From Rickettsiales bacterium (GTDB lineage Bacteria; Bacteroidota; Bacteroidia; Cytophagales; Cyclobacteriaceae): DNA of 64,000 nucleotides. The stretch spans positions 158,544-222,543 of the forward strand of contig PBTY01000055.1 in the NCBI GenBank assembly GCA_002729235.1, given 5' to 3'. The notes below the pieces were generated by a model that worked only from the letters and a program-made list of their open reading frames with translations, made no database searches and was not told the origin of the DNA. The translations under genes were made by a program, and so were the position numbers. Positions 53,783 to 63,995 of the stretch are shown here, one piece after another; position 1 is the first letter of the stretch, and the number at the start of each line of letters is the position of its first letter.

Positions 53783-56700
53783 ATGTCTCAAAGCATTGCC
53801 CCTTACAAACCAACGAATCATATCCGCATAGTAACTGCAGCTTCCCTTTTTGATGGACACGATGCCGCAATTAATATCATGCGTCGCATCATACAGTCTA
53901 CTGGATGTGAAGTGATTCACCTGGGTCACAATCGTTCTGTTCAGGAAATAGTGGATTGTGCCATTCAGGAAGATGCACAAGCCATAGCCATTACTTCTTA
54001 CCAGGGAGGGCACGTAGAGTACTTTAAGTACATGTATGACTTGTTGAAAGAGCGCGGTGCAGAGCAAATTCGCATTTATGGAGGTGGAGGAGGTACCATT
54101 CTTCCGGAGGAAATTGATGAACTACATGAATATGGCATTGCTCGAATCTACAGTCCGGATGATGGGCGTGAGATGGGATTGCAGGGAATGATCAATGACC
54201 TGGTAAAAGGTGCTGATTTTGCTGTTGGGCAGAATCTCAATGGACAGGTTAAGAAATTGGATCAACAAGTTGCTGGAGATATCGCACGAGTAATTTCGGC
54301 AGCTGAAAACTATCCGGAAGAAAACAAAGGAATGCTGGAAGAGATCCGTAAGACGATCGAATCTAAAAAAGTAGCTCCGGTTTTAGGAATTACAGGAACT
54401 GGAGGAGCAGGTAAATCTTCTTTAGTTGATGAATTGGTGAGAAGGTTTCTGCTAGATTTTGATGAAACGGCCGGCTCAGGCAAGAAGATCGCTGTAATCT
54501 CCGTAGATCCATCCAAGCGTAAGACTGGTGGAGCATTGCTAGGTGATAGAATTCGAATGAACTCCATCTTTTCAGATCGTGTGTACATGCGTTCGTTAGC
54601 AACAAGACAGAGCAATCTAGCTTTGTCAAAGTATGTCAAAGATGCAGTAGACATCACCAAAGCAGCAGGATTTGATTTAATCATTCTAGAAACCTCTGGA
54701 ATTGGCCAGTCGGATACAGAAATTACAGAACACTCTGATTTGTCACTTTATGTGATGACACCTGAATACGGTGCCGCTACTCAGTTGGAGAAAATCGACA
54801 TGCTCGACTTTGCGGACGTTATTGCATTGAACAAGTTTGATAAGCGTGGAGCTCTAGATGCGCTACGTGATGTGAAGAAGCAATACAAACGAAACCATGG
54901 TCTTTGGGAAGCAACTGATGAGGAGCTCCCTGTGTATGGGACAATCGCCAGTCAGTTCAATGATCCTGGGATGAATCAGCTGTACAAGGCGATCATGGAT
55001 CAGATTGTGGAAAAGACTGGTGCAGATTTGAAGTCCAACTTCAAATCAACCAAGGAGATGTCAGAGAAGATCTACATTATTCCTCCAAAGCGCACGAGAT
55101 ACCTTTCTGAGATCTCTGAAACCATCCGTGATTACAACGAGACGGTTGAAAAGCAACGAGAATTGGCTCAGAAACTCTACGGACTGGATAAATCACTGGA
55201 AGTGATGAAGGCGATGGATAAGTCTGAGGCTATTAAGGCGATAGAGGAAGCAAAGGCTCAGTTGGAGTTGGATCTTGATCCGCACAATAAGAAACTGCTA
55301 GAGGAGTGGGATGCCAAGAAGGCAAACTATGAAGGAGATACTTTTACCTATGAAGTAAGAGGAAAGAAAATTGAGGTAGAGACCAAGACAGAAACTTTGT
55401 CGCACTCTAAGGTGCCAAAAGTGAGTCTGCCAAAATATGAAGGCTGGGGAGATGTGTTGAAGTGGAGTCTTCAAGAAAACGTGCCTGGAGAGTTTCCATA
55501 CACCGCTGGTGTGTTCCCATTCAAGAGAAAAGGCGAAGACCCAACCCGAATGTTTGCTGGAGAGGGTGGACCAGAAAGAACCAATAAGCGATTCCACTAT
55601 GTGTCGCATGGTTTGCCAGCGGCGAGATTGTCTACTGCATTTGATTCGGTAACGCTTTATGGTGAGGATCCAGATCATCGCCCGGATATTTATGGAAAGA
55701 TCGGTAACTCAGGTGTGAGTATTTGCTGTTTGGATGATGCCAAGAAGCTGTACTCGGGTTTCAACTTGTGTGAGCCTACCACGTCTGTTTCCATGACCAT
55801 CAATGGCCCTGCGGCAACCATAGCAGCGTTCTTTATGAATGCAGCGATTGATCAGCAATGTGAGCTATACATCAAGGAAAATGGTCTAGAGGCTGAAGTT
55901 GAAGAGAAGATCAAGAAGATCTATGAGCAATTAGGTAGTCCAAGACCGCAATACAATGCGGAATTGCCTCAAGGACACAATGGACTGGGCTTGATGCTTC
56001 TGGGGGTCACTGGGGATGATGTGCTGCCGGAAGATGTTTACGGTGAAATCAAAGCTCGTACCTTGTCAACAGTTAGAGGTACGGTGCAGGCAGATATATT
56101 AAAAGAAGATCAGGCGCAGAATACCTGCATTTTCTCTACGGAGTTTTCACTTCGTTTGATGGGTGACGTGCAGCAGTACTTCATTGATAACCTGGTAAGA
56201 AACTTCTATTCTGTTTCCATTTCCGGTTATCACATTGCTGAGGCGGGAGCTAACCCAATTACGCAGTTGGCTTTTACTTTGGCTAACGGATTCACTTTCG
56301 TGGAGTACTACCTGTCACGAGGAATGGACATCAACAAGTTTGCTCCAAACCTTTCATTCTTCTTTTCCAATGGTGTGGATGCAGAATATGCCGTTATTGG
56401 TAGAGTAGCCAGAAGAATTTGGGCGAAAGCCATGAAGATCAAATATGGCGCAGATAGCCGTTCACAGATGTTGAAATACCACATTCAGACATCAGGAAGA
56501 TCACTTCATGCTCAGGAGATTGATTTCAATGACATTCGTACCACATTGCAGGCGCTTTACGCAATCTATGATAACTGTAATTCATTGCACACCAATGCGT
56601 ATGATGAGGCTATCACTACCCCAACAGAGCATTCGGTGCGACGAGCAATGGCTATTCAGTTGATCATTAATAAAGAACTTGGATTGGCTAGGAATGAAAA

Positions 56701-57175
56701 TCCAATGCAGGGGTCATTCATCACAGAGGAGTTGACAGATTTGGTGGAAGAGGCTGTGATGGTAGAGTTTGACAGAATCACTGAAAGAGGTGGAGTTCTT
56801 GGGGCAATGGAAAGCATGTACCAGCGCGGTAAAATTCAAGAAGAAAGCTTGTATTACGAAACCAAGAAGCACAATGGCGAGCTTCCAATCATTGGAGTAA
56901 ACACCTTCTTATCATCCAAAGGTTCACCAACGATCATTCCAGATGAGGTAATCAGAGCGACTACAGAAGAGAAGGAAGCGCAGATTAGCAATCTCAATGC
57001 GTTGCATCAGAGAAATGAGGAACATAGTGATAACATGCTGAAGCAGCTTCAAGATGTTGCGCTTAATAATGGTAATACTTTTGAACAGTTGATGGAAACG
57101 ACCAAGTATTGTTCACTTGGTCAAATCACCAACGCCATGTTTGAAGTAGGCGGTCAGTACCGACGGAATATGTAA
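53783..57175 (+). CDS. icmF: Fused acyl-CoA mutase with G-protein chaperone (IcmF-like)
   Basis: 1130 aa from the ATG at 53783 (a TTG at 53735 lies within the promoter-like box). Order of domains: N-terminal cobalamin-binding domain ([12 protein letters not shown], then VIHLGHNRS; about 1-150), MeaB-like GTPase (Walker A GTGGAGKS 205-212; NKFD later) and the mutase TIM-barrel ([29 protein letters not shown]; about 570-1130). This order is that of isobutyryl-CoA mutase fused (IcmF), which interconverts isobutyryl- and butyryl-CoA, some members also isovaleryl/pivalyl-CoA. It has its own terminator and no partner genes. Confidence 0.9.
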   Translation: MSQSIAPYKPTNHIRIVTAASLFDGHDAAINIMRRIIQSTGCEVIHLGHNRSVQEIVDCAIQEDAQAIAITSYQGGHVEYFKYMYDLLKERGAEQIRIYGGGGGTILPEEIDELHEYGIARIYSPDDGREMGLQGMINDLVKGADFAVGQNLNGQVKKLDQQVAGDIARVISAAENYPEENKGMLEEIRKTIESKKVAPVLGITGTGGAGKSSLVDELVRRFLLDFDETAGSGKKIAVISVDPSKRKTGGALLGDRIRMNSIFSDRVYMRSLATRQSNLALSKYVKDAVDITKAAGFDLIILETSGIGQSDTEITEHSDLSLYVMTPEYGAATQLEKIDMLDFADVIALNKFDKRGALDALRDVKKQYKRNHGLWEATDEELPVYGTIASQFNDPGMNQLYKAIMDQIVEKTGADLKSNFKSTKEMSEKIYIIPPKRTRYLSEISETIRDYNETVEKQRELAQKLYGLDKSLEVMKAMDKSEAIKAIEEAKAQLELDLDPHNKKLLEEWDAKKANYEGDTFTYEVRGKKIEVETKTETLSHSKVPKVSLPKYEGWGDVLKWSLQENVPGEFPYTAGVFPFKRKGEDPTRMFAGEGGPERTNKRFHYVSHGLPAARLSTAFDSVTLYGEDPDHRPDIYGKIGNSGVSICCLDDAKKLYSGFNLCEPTTSVSMTINGPAATIAAFFMNAAIDQQCELYIKENGLEAEVEEKIKKIYEQLGSPRPQYNAELPQGHNGLGLMLLGVTGDDVLPEDVYGEIKARTLSTVRGTVQADILKEDQAQNTCIFSTEFSLRLMGDVQQYFIDNLVRNFYSVSISGYHIAEAGANPITQLAFTLANGFTFVEYYLSRGMDINKFAPNLSFFFSNGVDAEYAVIGRVARRIWAKAMKIKYGADSRSQMLKYHIQTSGRSLHAQEIDFNDIRTTLQALYAIYDNCNSLHTNAYDEAITTPTEHSVRRAMAIQLIINKELGLARNENPMQGSFITEELTDLVEEAVMVEFDRITERGGVLGAMESMYQRGKIQEESLYYETKKHNGELPIIGVNTFLSSKGSPTIIPDEVIRATTEEKEAQISNLNALHQRNEEHSDNMLKQLQDVALNNGNTFEQLMETTKYCSLGQITNAMFEVGGQYRRNM

Positions 57176-57196
57176 GCAAATTAAAAAGACAAGCTA

Positions 57197-57225
57197 AAAA
57201 CCTCTCCAATTTGGAGAGGTTTTGT
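57197..57225 (+). terminator. Intrinsic terminator of icmF
   Basis: AAAACCTCTCC (57197-57207), AATTT loop, GGAGAGGTTTT (57213-57223), then T-rich tail, 22 nt after the stop. Confidence 0.92.
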
Positions 57226-57319
57226 ATTTGTATCTACCTGAAATTCAGATAGATATAATTTAATTAATTTTTTGGCATCATAATTGGCTAATACTACACG
57301 AAATCAAACGTGTACAGTC

Positions 57320-58102
57320 ATGAAAAGAGCAATTTTACTTTCGATCGTTTTCGCCTTCCTAATCTTACCTAAAAGTAATGCGCAGCATTTCAATTTTGTG
57401 ACGTCATTTGGAGTAACCCAGTCCTGGGGGATGCCATATGAAGTGGTTCATGCCATCGAGCATGATTATTGGGGGTATGATGTAGTTCATACGAGGAGAA
57501 TCAATCAACATGGGAAATTGTTTTTTGATGTGGTTTTGCAACGTGGAGACGTGTTTGTTACGGTGAGTATCGGTAGACGCGGTAGAATTTTCAATAGAGT
57601 AGTTACTTATGACTACCCTTTCTACAACCATGTTTGTAACAACTTCTGTGGGTACCATTCCAATTTCTATACTAGAAATGTAGTGGCTTGTAATAGTCAT
57701 CATCACCATGGACACAATCATGTGACCTATGTGAGATATAACAACTACAACCATCCTGGAAATGGACATGCTTATGGTCATTATAAAGCTAAAGGCAACA
57801 AGCACTATGGTAATCAGCAGAACAATAGAAAGGATTATAGAGATACCAATTCGTACAGATCCAGACAAAATAGTGCAGACTACCAAAGTAGATCTTCAAG
57901 ATATGTAGCGACCAATAATCAGGATAGTTATAAATCGCGAGATAGTTACAAATCAAGATCCGAGAGTAATGGTGGGTCATCTAGAAGTTCTAATGGACGT
58001 GGTGGTGTGAAAGAAGATGCAAGATCCAATAGTTCAAGATCTAGTGCTTCATCTAGTGGCAGATCAATGAGTGGGTCATCTGGAAGATCCAGAGCCAATT
58101 AA
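57320..58102 (+). CDS. Secreted low-complexity protein, His- then Ser/Arg-rich
   Basis: 260 aa from the ATG at 57320, with a signal peptide (ending KSNAQ); a TTG at 57284 is upstream but unlikely. Residues about 22-105 form a globular domain (two VVHAIEHDYWGYDVVH-like strands), followed by a His/Asn/Tyr-rich region (NSHHHHGHNH) and a long Ser/Arg/Gly/Asp-rich tail, such as DSYKSRDSYKSRSE and repeated SSGRS units. The tail resembles disordered matrix or adhesive proteins. Metal binding by the His block is possible. No family recognised. Confidence 0.62.
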   Translation: MKRAILLSIVFAFLILPKSNAQHFNFVTSFGVTQSWGMPYEVVHAIEHDYWGYDVVHTRRINQHGKLFFDVVLQRGDVFVTVSIGRRGRIFNRVVTYDYPFYNHVCNNFCGYHSNFYTRNVVACNSHHHHGHNHVTYVRYNNYNHPGNGHAYGHYKAKGNKHYGNQQNNRKDYRDTNSYRSRQNSADYQSRSSRYVATNNQDSYKSRDSYKSRSESNGGSSRSSNGRGGVKEDARSNSSRSSASSSGRSMSGSSGRSRAN

Positions 58103-58136
58103 GATTTTGTTTACAGAGTAGTGAGTTTTGATTTAA

Positions 58137-58170
58137 AATGGGCCTCGATTTCGGGGTCCATTTTTTTTAT
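58137..58170 (+). terminator. Intrinsic terminator after secreted protein
   Basis: A 12-bp stem with two G-T wobbles (AATGGGCCTCGA / TCGGGGTCCATT) with a 2-nt apex, followed by T8. Confidence 0.85.
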
Positions 58171-58265
58171 TCTTTAGCGTAATATCTCTTCCACTTAACA
58201 CAATTCATTTGACCGACCATTAGTAATTCAGTAGATTTCGATATTGAAATAAAAAGAAATACTGC

Positions 58266-60098
58266 ATGACAAAGAAATGCCTGGTATGGATCACTGCCCT
58301 TTTTATGATCTATACCTCACAAGCCCAGGATGGGTTTCAAAGCCTAAAATTGATGGATATGTCGGGGTTTCAGGATCAATCTGGAAACTGGCAAATAGTA
58401 GGTTCTGTAGAGATGAATCCTAATGTGGATGTACATCATAACGAAGAACCCGTTGAAACGAAGAAAAAAAAGAAAAAGAACACAAATGAACCGCCAAAAG
58501 CGGTGACCACTAAGCCGGGTTCTGGTGTGTTGGTTAATCTACCAACAGAAGATAAGAAGAGTAATTTGGTGACTTCATGGGAGCATGGTGATATCGAGTT
58601 GGATCTGGAAGTAATGCTGCCGAAAGGATCAAACTCCGGGCTGTATCTTCAGGGACGATATGAGGTTCAACTTTTAGATAGTTGGGGAGTGAAGAACCCA
58701 AAATTCTCTGACATTGGAGGAATCTACAGAAACTGGGAAAGTGATCCTGCTAGGAGCTACATGGGAAAAGCGCCATTAGCCAATGCAGCGAAAGCCCCAG
58801 GTTTATGGCAGCGATTGGTAATCAGCTTTCGGGCACCAAAGTTTGATGCCAATGGAAATAAAATAGCAAATGCACGTATCGTTAAAGCAACCTTGAACGG
58901 AGTAACGATCCATGAGAATTTGGAACTGCCTTTACCAACAGGTGGTCCGGTGAAAAATAATGAAGTAGCGATGGGGCCTATTATGATTCAAGGGGATCAC
59001 GGTGCAGTCGCTTTCCGTAATTTCAAATACAAATTGATGCATGATCTGGATGCTGAGTTGACTGACATCAGCTATGAAGTGTATCATGGAGAATATGATT
59101 CATACATTCTAGCAAATGCGGCAACGGACGTTACACTTTCTGGCAAACAGGATCAATTGAATTATGACATTGCAGAAGTGGACAATGGATTTGTGATCAA
59201 GTACAAAGGCACATTGAAAACCCCCGAAGAAGCTAATTACACTTTTAGAGGTTCATATGGCGGACAGGCCATGATCAAAGTAGATGGAGATGAAGTAGGT
59301 AGAGGCTGGAGAAACTTCTCAGGTTCCAAGAAATTGATTGCAGGAAGACATCAAGTCGAGATTGTTTATTTCAAAACAAGATCATGGGTAGACCCTTATT
59401 TTGGATTATTCCTTTCATCGGATAATGGACATGAAAAAGCTCTTCATGCCATGAGTTCACACCCAATCAATGTATCAGTAGTTGCACCGATTTTCATTCA
59501 ACCGGAAGGTGATCAACCGCGTTTGTTGCGTGCTTTTCTGGATTTTGAAGGGGATCGTGATCAACGAATTACGCATTCAATAGGTGTTGGTTTGCCTTCG
59601 GGAATCAATTATGTGTATGACCTTGGAGCAGGAAACCTGGCATGTGTTTGGAAAGGTGATTTTGTGAATGCTACTCCTATGTGGCATGACCGTGGTGATG
59701 GTTCTTTTAGACCATTGGGGATGATTCAGTATTTATATAAAGGTTCTTCTGTATCAGGAAGTGTCAAGTCTAAAGGCTATGTTCTGGATTCTGAAAGTGG
59801 GCTTCCAACCTTCATTTATGAAGTAAATGGTCAAGAGGTGAAGGATAGAATTTATCCTGATGCATCAGATTCAAAAGTTATTCGGGAAGTAGCATTAACA
59901 GATTTGTCTGGATCATTTGAAGTGACTGAAGCTTCAGCAATTAAGAAAATGGATAATGGAATGTATCTCATAGGTGATAATGACTATTACATTGAGATTT
60001 TGTCTGGTCAAACTCCAGAGATCCGTGAGGAAGATGGCAAAACACTATTGATGCTGCCAATTGACTCCAATCCAATTAAATATTCCATCATCTGGTAA
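58266..60098 (+). CDS. DUF1080 (3-keto-disaccharide hydrolase-like) protein with PA14-like domain
   Basis: 610 aa with a signal peptide (ending SQAQ). Residues about 20-265 form a DUF1080 jelly-roll with GLYLQGRYEVQLLDSW and NAAKAPGLWQRLVISFRAPKFD as family hallmarks; this family includes glycoside hydrolases acting on 3-keto-sugars. A poly-Lys insert (KKKKKKN, about 66-72) lies in a linker. Residues about 275-380 resemble PA14 (YKGTLKTPEEANYTFRG), and the C-terminal 220 residues are beta-rich. It starts a cluster with the propeller/cytochrome gene 12 bp downstream. Confidence 0.75.
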   Translation: MTKKCLVWITALFMIYTSQAQDGFQSLKLMDMSGFQDQSGNWQIVGSVEMNPNVDVHHNEEPVETKKKKKKNTNEPPKAVTTKPGSGVLVNLPTEDKKSNLVTSWEHGDIELDLEVMLPKGSNSGLYLQGRYEVQLLDSWGVKNPKFSDIGGIYRNWESDPARSYMGKAPLANAAKAPGLWQRLVISFRAPKFDANGNKIANARIVKATLNGVTIHENLELPLPTGGPVKNNEVAMGPIMIQGDHGAVAFRNFKYKLMHDLDAELTDISYEVYHGEYDSYILANAATDVTLSGKQDQLNYDIAEVDNGFVIKYKGTLKTPEEANYTFRGSYGGQAMIKVDGDEVGRGWRNFSGSKKLIAGRHQVEIVYFKTRSWVDPYFGLFLSSDNGHEKALHAMSSHPINVSVVAPIFIQPEGDQPRLLRAFLDFEGDRDQRITHSIGVGLPSGINYVYDLGAGNLACVWKGDFVNATPMWHDRGDGSFRPLGMIQYLYKGSSVSGSVKSKGYVLDSESGLPTFIYEVNGQEVKDRIYPDASDSKVIREVALTDLSGSFEVTEASAIKKMDNGMYLIGDNDYYIEILSGQTPEIREEDGKTLLMLPIDSNPIKYSIIW

Positions 60099-60110
60099 AC
60101 CTAAGAATAC

Positions 60111-62027
60111 ATGAAAACTTTAAAATACTTAGCATTTATTGGTCTTTCTCTGGTTTCCATATGGGTGATGGCTCAGGCTACGGAGGAGGATTATTATCCT
60201 ATTGTAACTATTCCAGCACCGGAAGGTGTTTTACTAGAGGTTGGTGGTCTTACCACGCTACCCGATGGTCGTGTAGGTATATCAACCAGAAGAGGAGATG
60301 TTTGGCTGATTGAAAATCCTTACATGCAGAATGGCGGATTGCCAAGATTCACGTTGTTTGCCTCTGGTCTTCATGAATCTTTGGGGTTGGCATACTATCA
60401 AAACGCATTTTACAGTGCCCAGCGTGGTGAATTGACGAAGTTGGTGGATACCAATGGAGATGACAAAGCGGATGTATATGAAACGGTATTCTCGTGGCCA
60501 TTGTCAGGTCATTATCACGAATATTCCTTTGGGCCGAAGATTGATGCGGAGGGTAATATGTATGTTACCGCCAATGTTGCTTTTGGAGATGAAGAATGGT
60601 GGAGAGGTGAAAGCCGTGTGAAGTGGAGAGGTTGGACCATGAAGATTTCTCCTGATGGCGAAATGACACCATGGGCTACAGGGATGAGATCTCCTTGTGG
60701 TATTGGTCTAATTGATGGAGAGCTATTCTATGATGACAACCAGGGGGACTGGATTGGGTCAGGTGCTGTGTGGCATGTGAAGAAAGGATCATTCACTGGA
60801 CACCCGGCAGGATTGAGATGGGCAGACGAACCTAACTCACCTATTGAAGTGAATCAAGAAACATTCTACAATACGTTTGATGAGCGAAGAATACGAGAGG
60901 ATGGTCGAGCAGTGAAACCTGCCAATATCCAAAATGAAGAGGATCCATTAACGCTTGTAAAGGCCAAAGAAACTTTCCCAGAAATTACGTTGCCTGCTGT
61001 ATGGTTACCTCATGCCATTTTAGGAGTGTCTAACTCGGAGATTTTGAAGGATGAGACTAATGGCGGGTTTGGGCCATTTGCTGGACAAGTGTTTGTTGGT
61101 GACCAGGGGCAGAGTAAGATCATGCGTGTGGCTATGGAAGAAGTAAAAGGTGAGTATCAAGGAGTTGCTTTTGATTTCAGAGAAAACTTCCAGTCTGGTG
61201 TGCTACGAATGACGTTTGGAAAAGACGGCTCTTTATTCGTAGGAGAAACCAACAGAGGTTGGGGATCTGCAGGTCCTGCTAACTCAGGATTTGAGCGGGT
61301 GATTTGGTCTGGTAAGGTGCCTATGGAAATGAAGACCATCAAGGCAATGCCTGATGGGTTCGAGATTGAGTTCACCAAGCCAGTAGATATCGAGTCTGCA
61401 AAAAATCCTGATAGTTACCAGGGACAGAGTTTCACTTACAAATATCATTCAGTATACGGTAGTCCAACAATTGGGAATGAGCCATTGGAAATCAGGGGTG
61501 TTAAAGTTTCTGAGGATGGTATGAAAGTGCGTCTCGTTGTTGATAACCTTCGTCAGTATTATATTCATGAGATCAATACTCCGGGTATCAAATCTGCCGA
61601 CGATGGATTGGAAGTACTTCACCCAAGGGGATATTATACTTTGAATAACATTCCGGAAGGGGAGAAGTTAAAAGACACCGAACTATCAAAGCGACCGAAG
61701 AAAACTGCACAAACCAAATCGGTAAAAGCACCAAAACCTCTACCTATGAGAGGTGAGGAAGTGCTGACCTATGAACAGGTGATGCCATTGCTACAAAAGA
61801 ACACCTGTACAGCATGTCACAAAGTAAATGATAAAGTGGTGGGGCCTCCTTTTGCTGAAATTGCAAAGAGAAGATATACCACTAAGAGAATTGTGGAATT
61901 GATTTATTCTCCGGAACCTCAGAACTGGCCGAATTATGCCACGCCAATGGCTCCAATGCCTCAGGTTCCTAAAGAAGAAGCTGAGAAAATTGCAGCATGG
62001 ATTAATTCACTTAGAAGTGGCGATTGA
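60111..62027 (+). CDS. Sorbosone dehydrogenase-like beta-propeller fused to cytochrome c
   Basis: 638 aa with a signal peptide (ending VMAQ). Residues about 30-390 form a six-bladed propeller of the glucose/sorbosone dehydrogenase type (EVGGLTTLPDGRVGISTRRGDVW at the first blade). A linker domain follows, then a C-terminal cytochrome c with heme site CTACH (566-570) and a distal Met in MAPMPQVP. PQQ is the probable cofactor by family analogy; electrons would leave by the heme. It is 12 bp after the DUF1080 gene. Its 3' end overlaps by 21 bp the convergent acyltransferase gene. Confidence 0.8.
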   Translation: MKTLKYLAFIGLSLVSIWVMAQATEEDYYPIVTIPAPEGVLLEVGGLTTLPDGRVGISTRRGDVWLIENPYMQNGGLPRFTLFASGLHESLGLAYYQNAFYSAQRGELTKLVDTNGDDKADVYETVFSWPLSGHYHEYSFGPKIDAEGNMYVTANVAFGDEEWWRGESRVKWRGWTMKISPDGEMTPWATGMRSPCGIGLIDGELFYDDNQGDWIGSGAVWHVKKGSFTGHPAGLRWADEPNSPIEVNQETFYNTFDERRIREDGRAVKPANIQNEEDPLTLVKAKETFPEITLPAVWLPHAILGVSNSEILKDETNGGFGPFAGQVFVGDQGQSKIMRVAMEEVKGEYQGVAFDFRENFQSGVLRMTFGKDGSLFVGETNRGWGSAGPANSGFERVIWSGKVPMEMKTIKAMPDGFEIEFTKPVDIESAKNPDSYQGQSFTYKYHSVYGSPTIGNEPLEIRGVKVSEDGMKVRLVVDNLRQYYIHEINTPGIKSADDGLEVLHPRGYYTLNNIPEGEKLKDTELSKRPKKTAQTKSVKAPKPLPMRGEEVLTYEQVMPLLQKNTCTACHKVNDKVVGPPFAEIAKRRYTTKRIVELIYSPEPQNWPNYATPMAPMPQVPKEEAEKIAAWINSLRSGD

Positions 62028-62891
62028 TGGAGGTTTAAGCTTCCATCTTTTGTGAGTCCACAACCAATATTCTGGAGCAGCAAGTATTTGCTGCTCCAAA
62101 TTTTTGGTAACTACTTCAGTTATTTTTCCTTCTGAGCTCTTCATTGGATTTTCTTCTAACAATTGAAATGTCAGCTCATAAAAACCTCTTTTTACTTTCA
62201 CCGCGCTTCCGTAAATCACAGGATAGTTATAATCCTTAGCGTATTTTTCAGCACCAAAGTGGACAGCTGTTGTTTGTCCCAAAAAGGTGATCCAATAAAC
62301 TTTCTGGTGTTTTCTAGGACTTTGGTCAATGGCGAATGTGGTTACAGTTTGTTCATTTACGTATTTCTCAAAATACGCTCTTGTTTGTTTCTTAGGTACC
62401 AGAACAAGTCCAAACTTTGACCTTGATTGAGCAAATACCCGTTCCATAAAGGAATTGGTAATAGGAGTATAAATACCTAGCAATTGATGTTTGATTTGTG
62501 GATCCGTAGCTACAGCAAAGTATTCCCAGTTTTGATAGTGACCACCTGTCAATATTAGGCTTCGGTTCGATAGTACTGTTTGTTCAAAAAACTCAGGGTT
62601 ATTCACTTTAAATCGTTTGGTGGCATCACTTTTGGATATGCTAAAAAGTTTGAGAGACTCTACTATCAAATCACAAAAGTGGCGATAAAATTTGCGCTTA
62701 ATGATTCTAATCTCTTTGATGCTTTTTTGAGGAAAACTATTTCTAAGATTTGAATCAACTGTTGCTCCACGATAGGGTGCAATCAGCATGATTAGATATA
62801 CCAAATCAGATAATACATATAGTATACGAAAAGGTAGGAGGGATAAAGGTTTAATAAAGAGATAAAAAATGATTCTGGTCATGGGCGACAC
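62007..62891 (-). CDS. LpxL/HtrB-family lysophospholipid acyltransferase
   Basis: 294 aa. An N-terminal membrane anchor (about 10-36) is followed by the acyltransferase core. The catalytic H-x4-E/D motif appears in GGHYQNWEYFA (His and Glu five residues apart), and FAIDQSPRKH and VYWITFLGQT lie in the substrate region. The family adds a secondary acyl chain to lipid A; some Bacteroidota members work on ornithine or other lipids. It interrupts the DUF1080 cluster on the opposite strand. Confidence 0.85.
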   Translation of the reverse strand: MSPMTRIIFYLFIKPLSLLPFRILYVLSDLVYLIMLIAPYRGATVDSNLRNSFPQKSIKEIRIIKRKFYRHFCDLIVESLKLFSISKSDATKRFKVNNPEFFEQTVLSNRSLILTGGHYQNWEYFAVATDPQIKHQLLGIYTPITNSFMERVFAQSRSKFGLVLVPKKQTRAYFEKYVNEQTVTTFAIDQSPRKHQKVYWITFLGQTTAVHFGAEKYAKDYNYPVIYGSAVKVKRGFYELTFQLLEENPMKSSEGKITEVVTKNLEQQILAAPEYWLWTHKRWKLKPPSIATSK

Positions 62892-62949
62892 AATCTAATA
62901 AAGATCACTATTTTGCCATATGTTTAGAGTTGAATTAAATAAGAATAGT

Positions 62950-63777
62950 ATGAGAAGTATTATCCTCGGTTTGATGACTATAGCTAGTCTCAATGCGATG
63001 GCTCAATTACCTGAAATCGATTGGGAGGAATTGGGGAAAACAGAGCCATGGAAAATTACAGAATTGTATAAGGAGGTACCAACAGTGACTCCAGGAAAAG
63101 GAACAGGTGCGCCATCTGATGCAACCGTGTTGTTTGGTGGTAATGACTTGAATATGTGGCAAAAGGCTCAATTCGGTTCACCAGTCAATATGGAAGGTTT
63201 TGAAGCGATGATTCCTTTAGTAGATCATAATTTCAAAGGCGAAGCTGCTGAGTGGACAGTGAAAAATGGTGAGTTGGAAGTAAAGCCGGGTACGGGGTCC
63301 ATTGCTACGAAGAAAGCTTTTGGTGATGTGCAATTGCACATCGAATGGTTGGCTCCGGTAATGCCTGCAGATAAAAAAGGCCAGGCTGGAGGAAATAGTG
63401 GAGTTATTTTCATGGGAATGTATGAGGTTCAAGTTCTCAACTCATACGAAAACCCCACCTATAATAATGGTCAGGCTGCGTCAATTTACAAGCAGCATAT
63501 CCCATTAGCCAATGCGTCAAAAGCTCCAGAAAACTGGCAAGAATATGATATCATTTTCATGGCTCCAAAGTTTTCTGAAAAAGGAACATTGGTAAGTCCT
63601 GCGAGAGTGACGGTATTTCACAATGGTGTTTTAGTTCAAAATAATGTAGAGCTATTGGGACCTACCTGTTTCATAGGCACACCCTATTACATCGCACATC
63701 CAGAGAAACTTCCATTGGTTCTTCAAGATCATAGCGATAAAATGCGCTTTAAAAACATCTGGGTTAGAGAATTGTAA
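62950..63777 (+). CDS. DUF1080 (3-keto-disaccharide hydrolase-like) protein
   Basis: 275 aa from the ATG at 62950, which opens a signal peptide (RSIILGLMTIASLNAMAQ); an ATG ten codons upstream is less likely. The body is one DUF1080 domain: TVLFGGNDLNMWQKA, GEAAEWTVKNGELEVKPGTG, GGNSGVIFMGMYEVQVLNSYENPT, KAPENWQEYDIIFMAPKF, and the C-terminal LVLQDHSDKMRFKNIWVREL are all typical. It should act in the periplasm on 3-keto-glycosides. It is close to the sorbosone dehydrogenase-like gene. Confidence 0.88.
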   Translation: MRSIILGLMTIASLNAMAQLPEIDWEELGKTEPWKITELYKEVPTVTPGKGTGAPSDATVLFGGNDLNMWQKAQFGSPVNMEGFEAMIPLVDHNFKGEAAEWTVKNGELEVKPGTGSIATKKAFGDVQLHIEWLAPVMPADKKGQAGGNSGVIFMGMYEVQVLNSYENPTYNNGQAASIYKQHIPLANASKAPENWQEYDIIFMAPKFSEKGTLVSPARVTVFHNGVLVQNNVELLGPTCFIGTPYYIAHPEKLPLVLQDHSDKMRFKNIWVREL

Positions 63778-63834
63778 AAAGATGGTTGTAAAATTGGGAA
63801 ATCTGTAAAATCAGAACGAACAGTTAGTTTCAAA

Positions 63835-63865
63835 TTGTTATTATAAAACGTTCATGTTACCTTTA
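63835..63865 (+). promoter_or_regulatory. Promoter-like pair upstream of the terminal hairpin element
   Basis: TTG (63835-63837), 20 bp, then TACCTTTA (63858-63865), one base from TAnnTTTG. The start site would be near 63871. Confidence 0.4.
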
Positions 63866-63916
63866 TCGGGTGTTCGCTCCAGTCCCCGTGACTGGAATCG
63901 CTTCAAACGCCGATGA
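63854..63916 (+). other. 20-codon micro-ORF overlapping the hairpin element
   Basis: ATG at 63854 to TGA at 63914-63916 encodes a basic peptide, MLPLSGVRSSPRDWNRFKRR. Codons differ from neighbours (CGC, CGT, CCC). It overlaps the promoter-like box at 63858-63865, so peptide and RNA interpretations compete. Coding is doubtful. Confidence 0.2.
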
Positions 63917-63995
63917 ATTTGAGTAACCAATCAACCATCAACCGATTTGAAGCATTAAAAAAGCAATCCACTAAGTGGATTGCTTTGATTTTTTA
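63868..63995 (+). ncRNA. Candidate small structured RNA ending in a terminator
   Basis: From the predicted start near 63871 the sequence folds CCAGTC/GACTGG around CCCGT (about 63879-63895), with GTTCG and CAAAC able to close it. GCTTCAAA (about 63900-63907) can pair with TTTGAAGC (about 63946-63953) further on. A strong terminator closes the unit at 63960-63995. The size would be about 120-125 nt. No known RNA family is recognised; an intergenic palindromic repeat is the alternative. Confidence 0.35.
63960..63995 (+). terminator. Strong intrinsic terminator near the window end
   Basis: AAAGCAATCCAC (63960-63971), TAA loop, GTGGATTGCTTT (63975-63986), then GATTTTTT. It may end the DUF1080 transcript or a separate small RNA. 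Confidence 0.92.
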
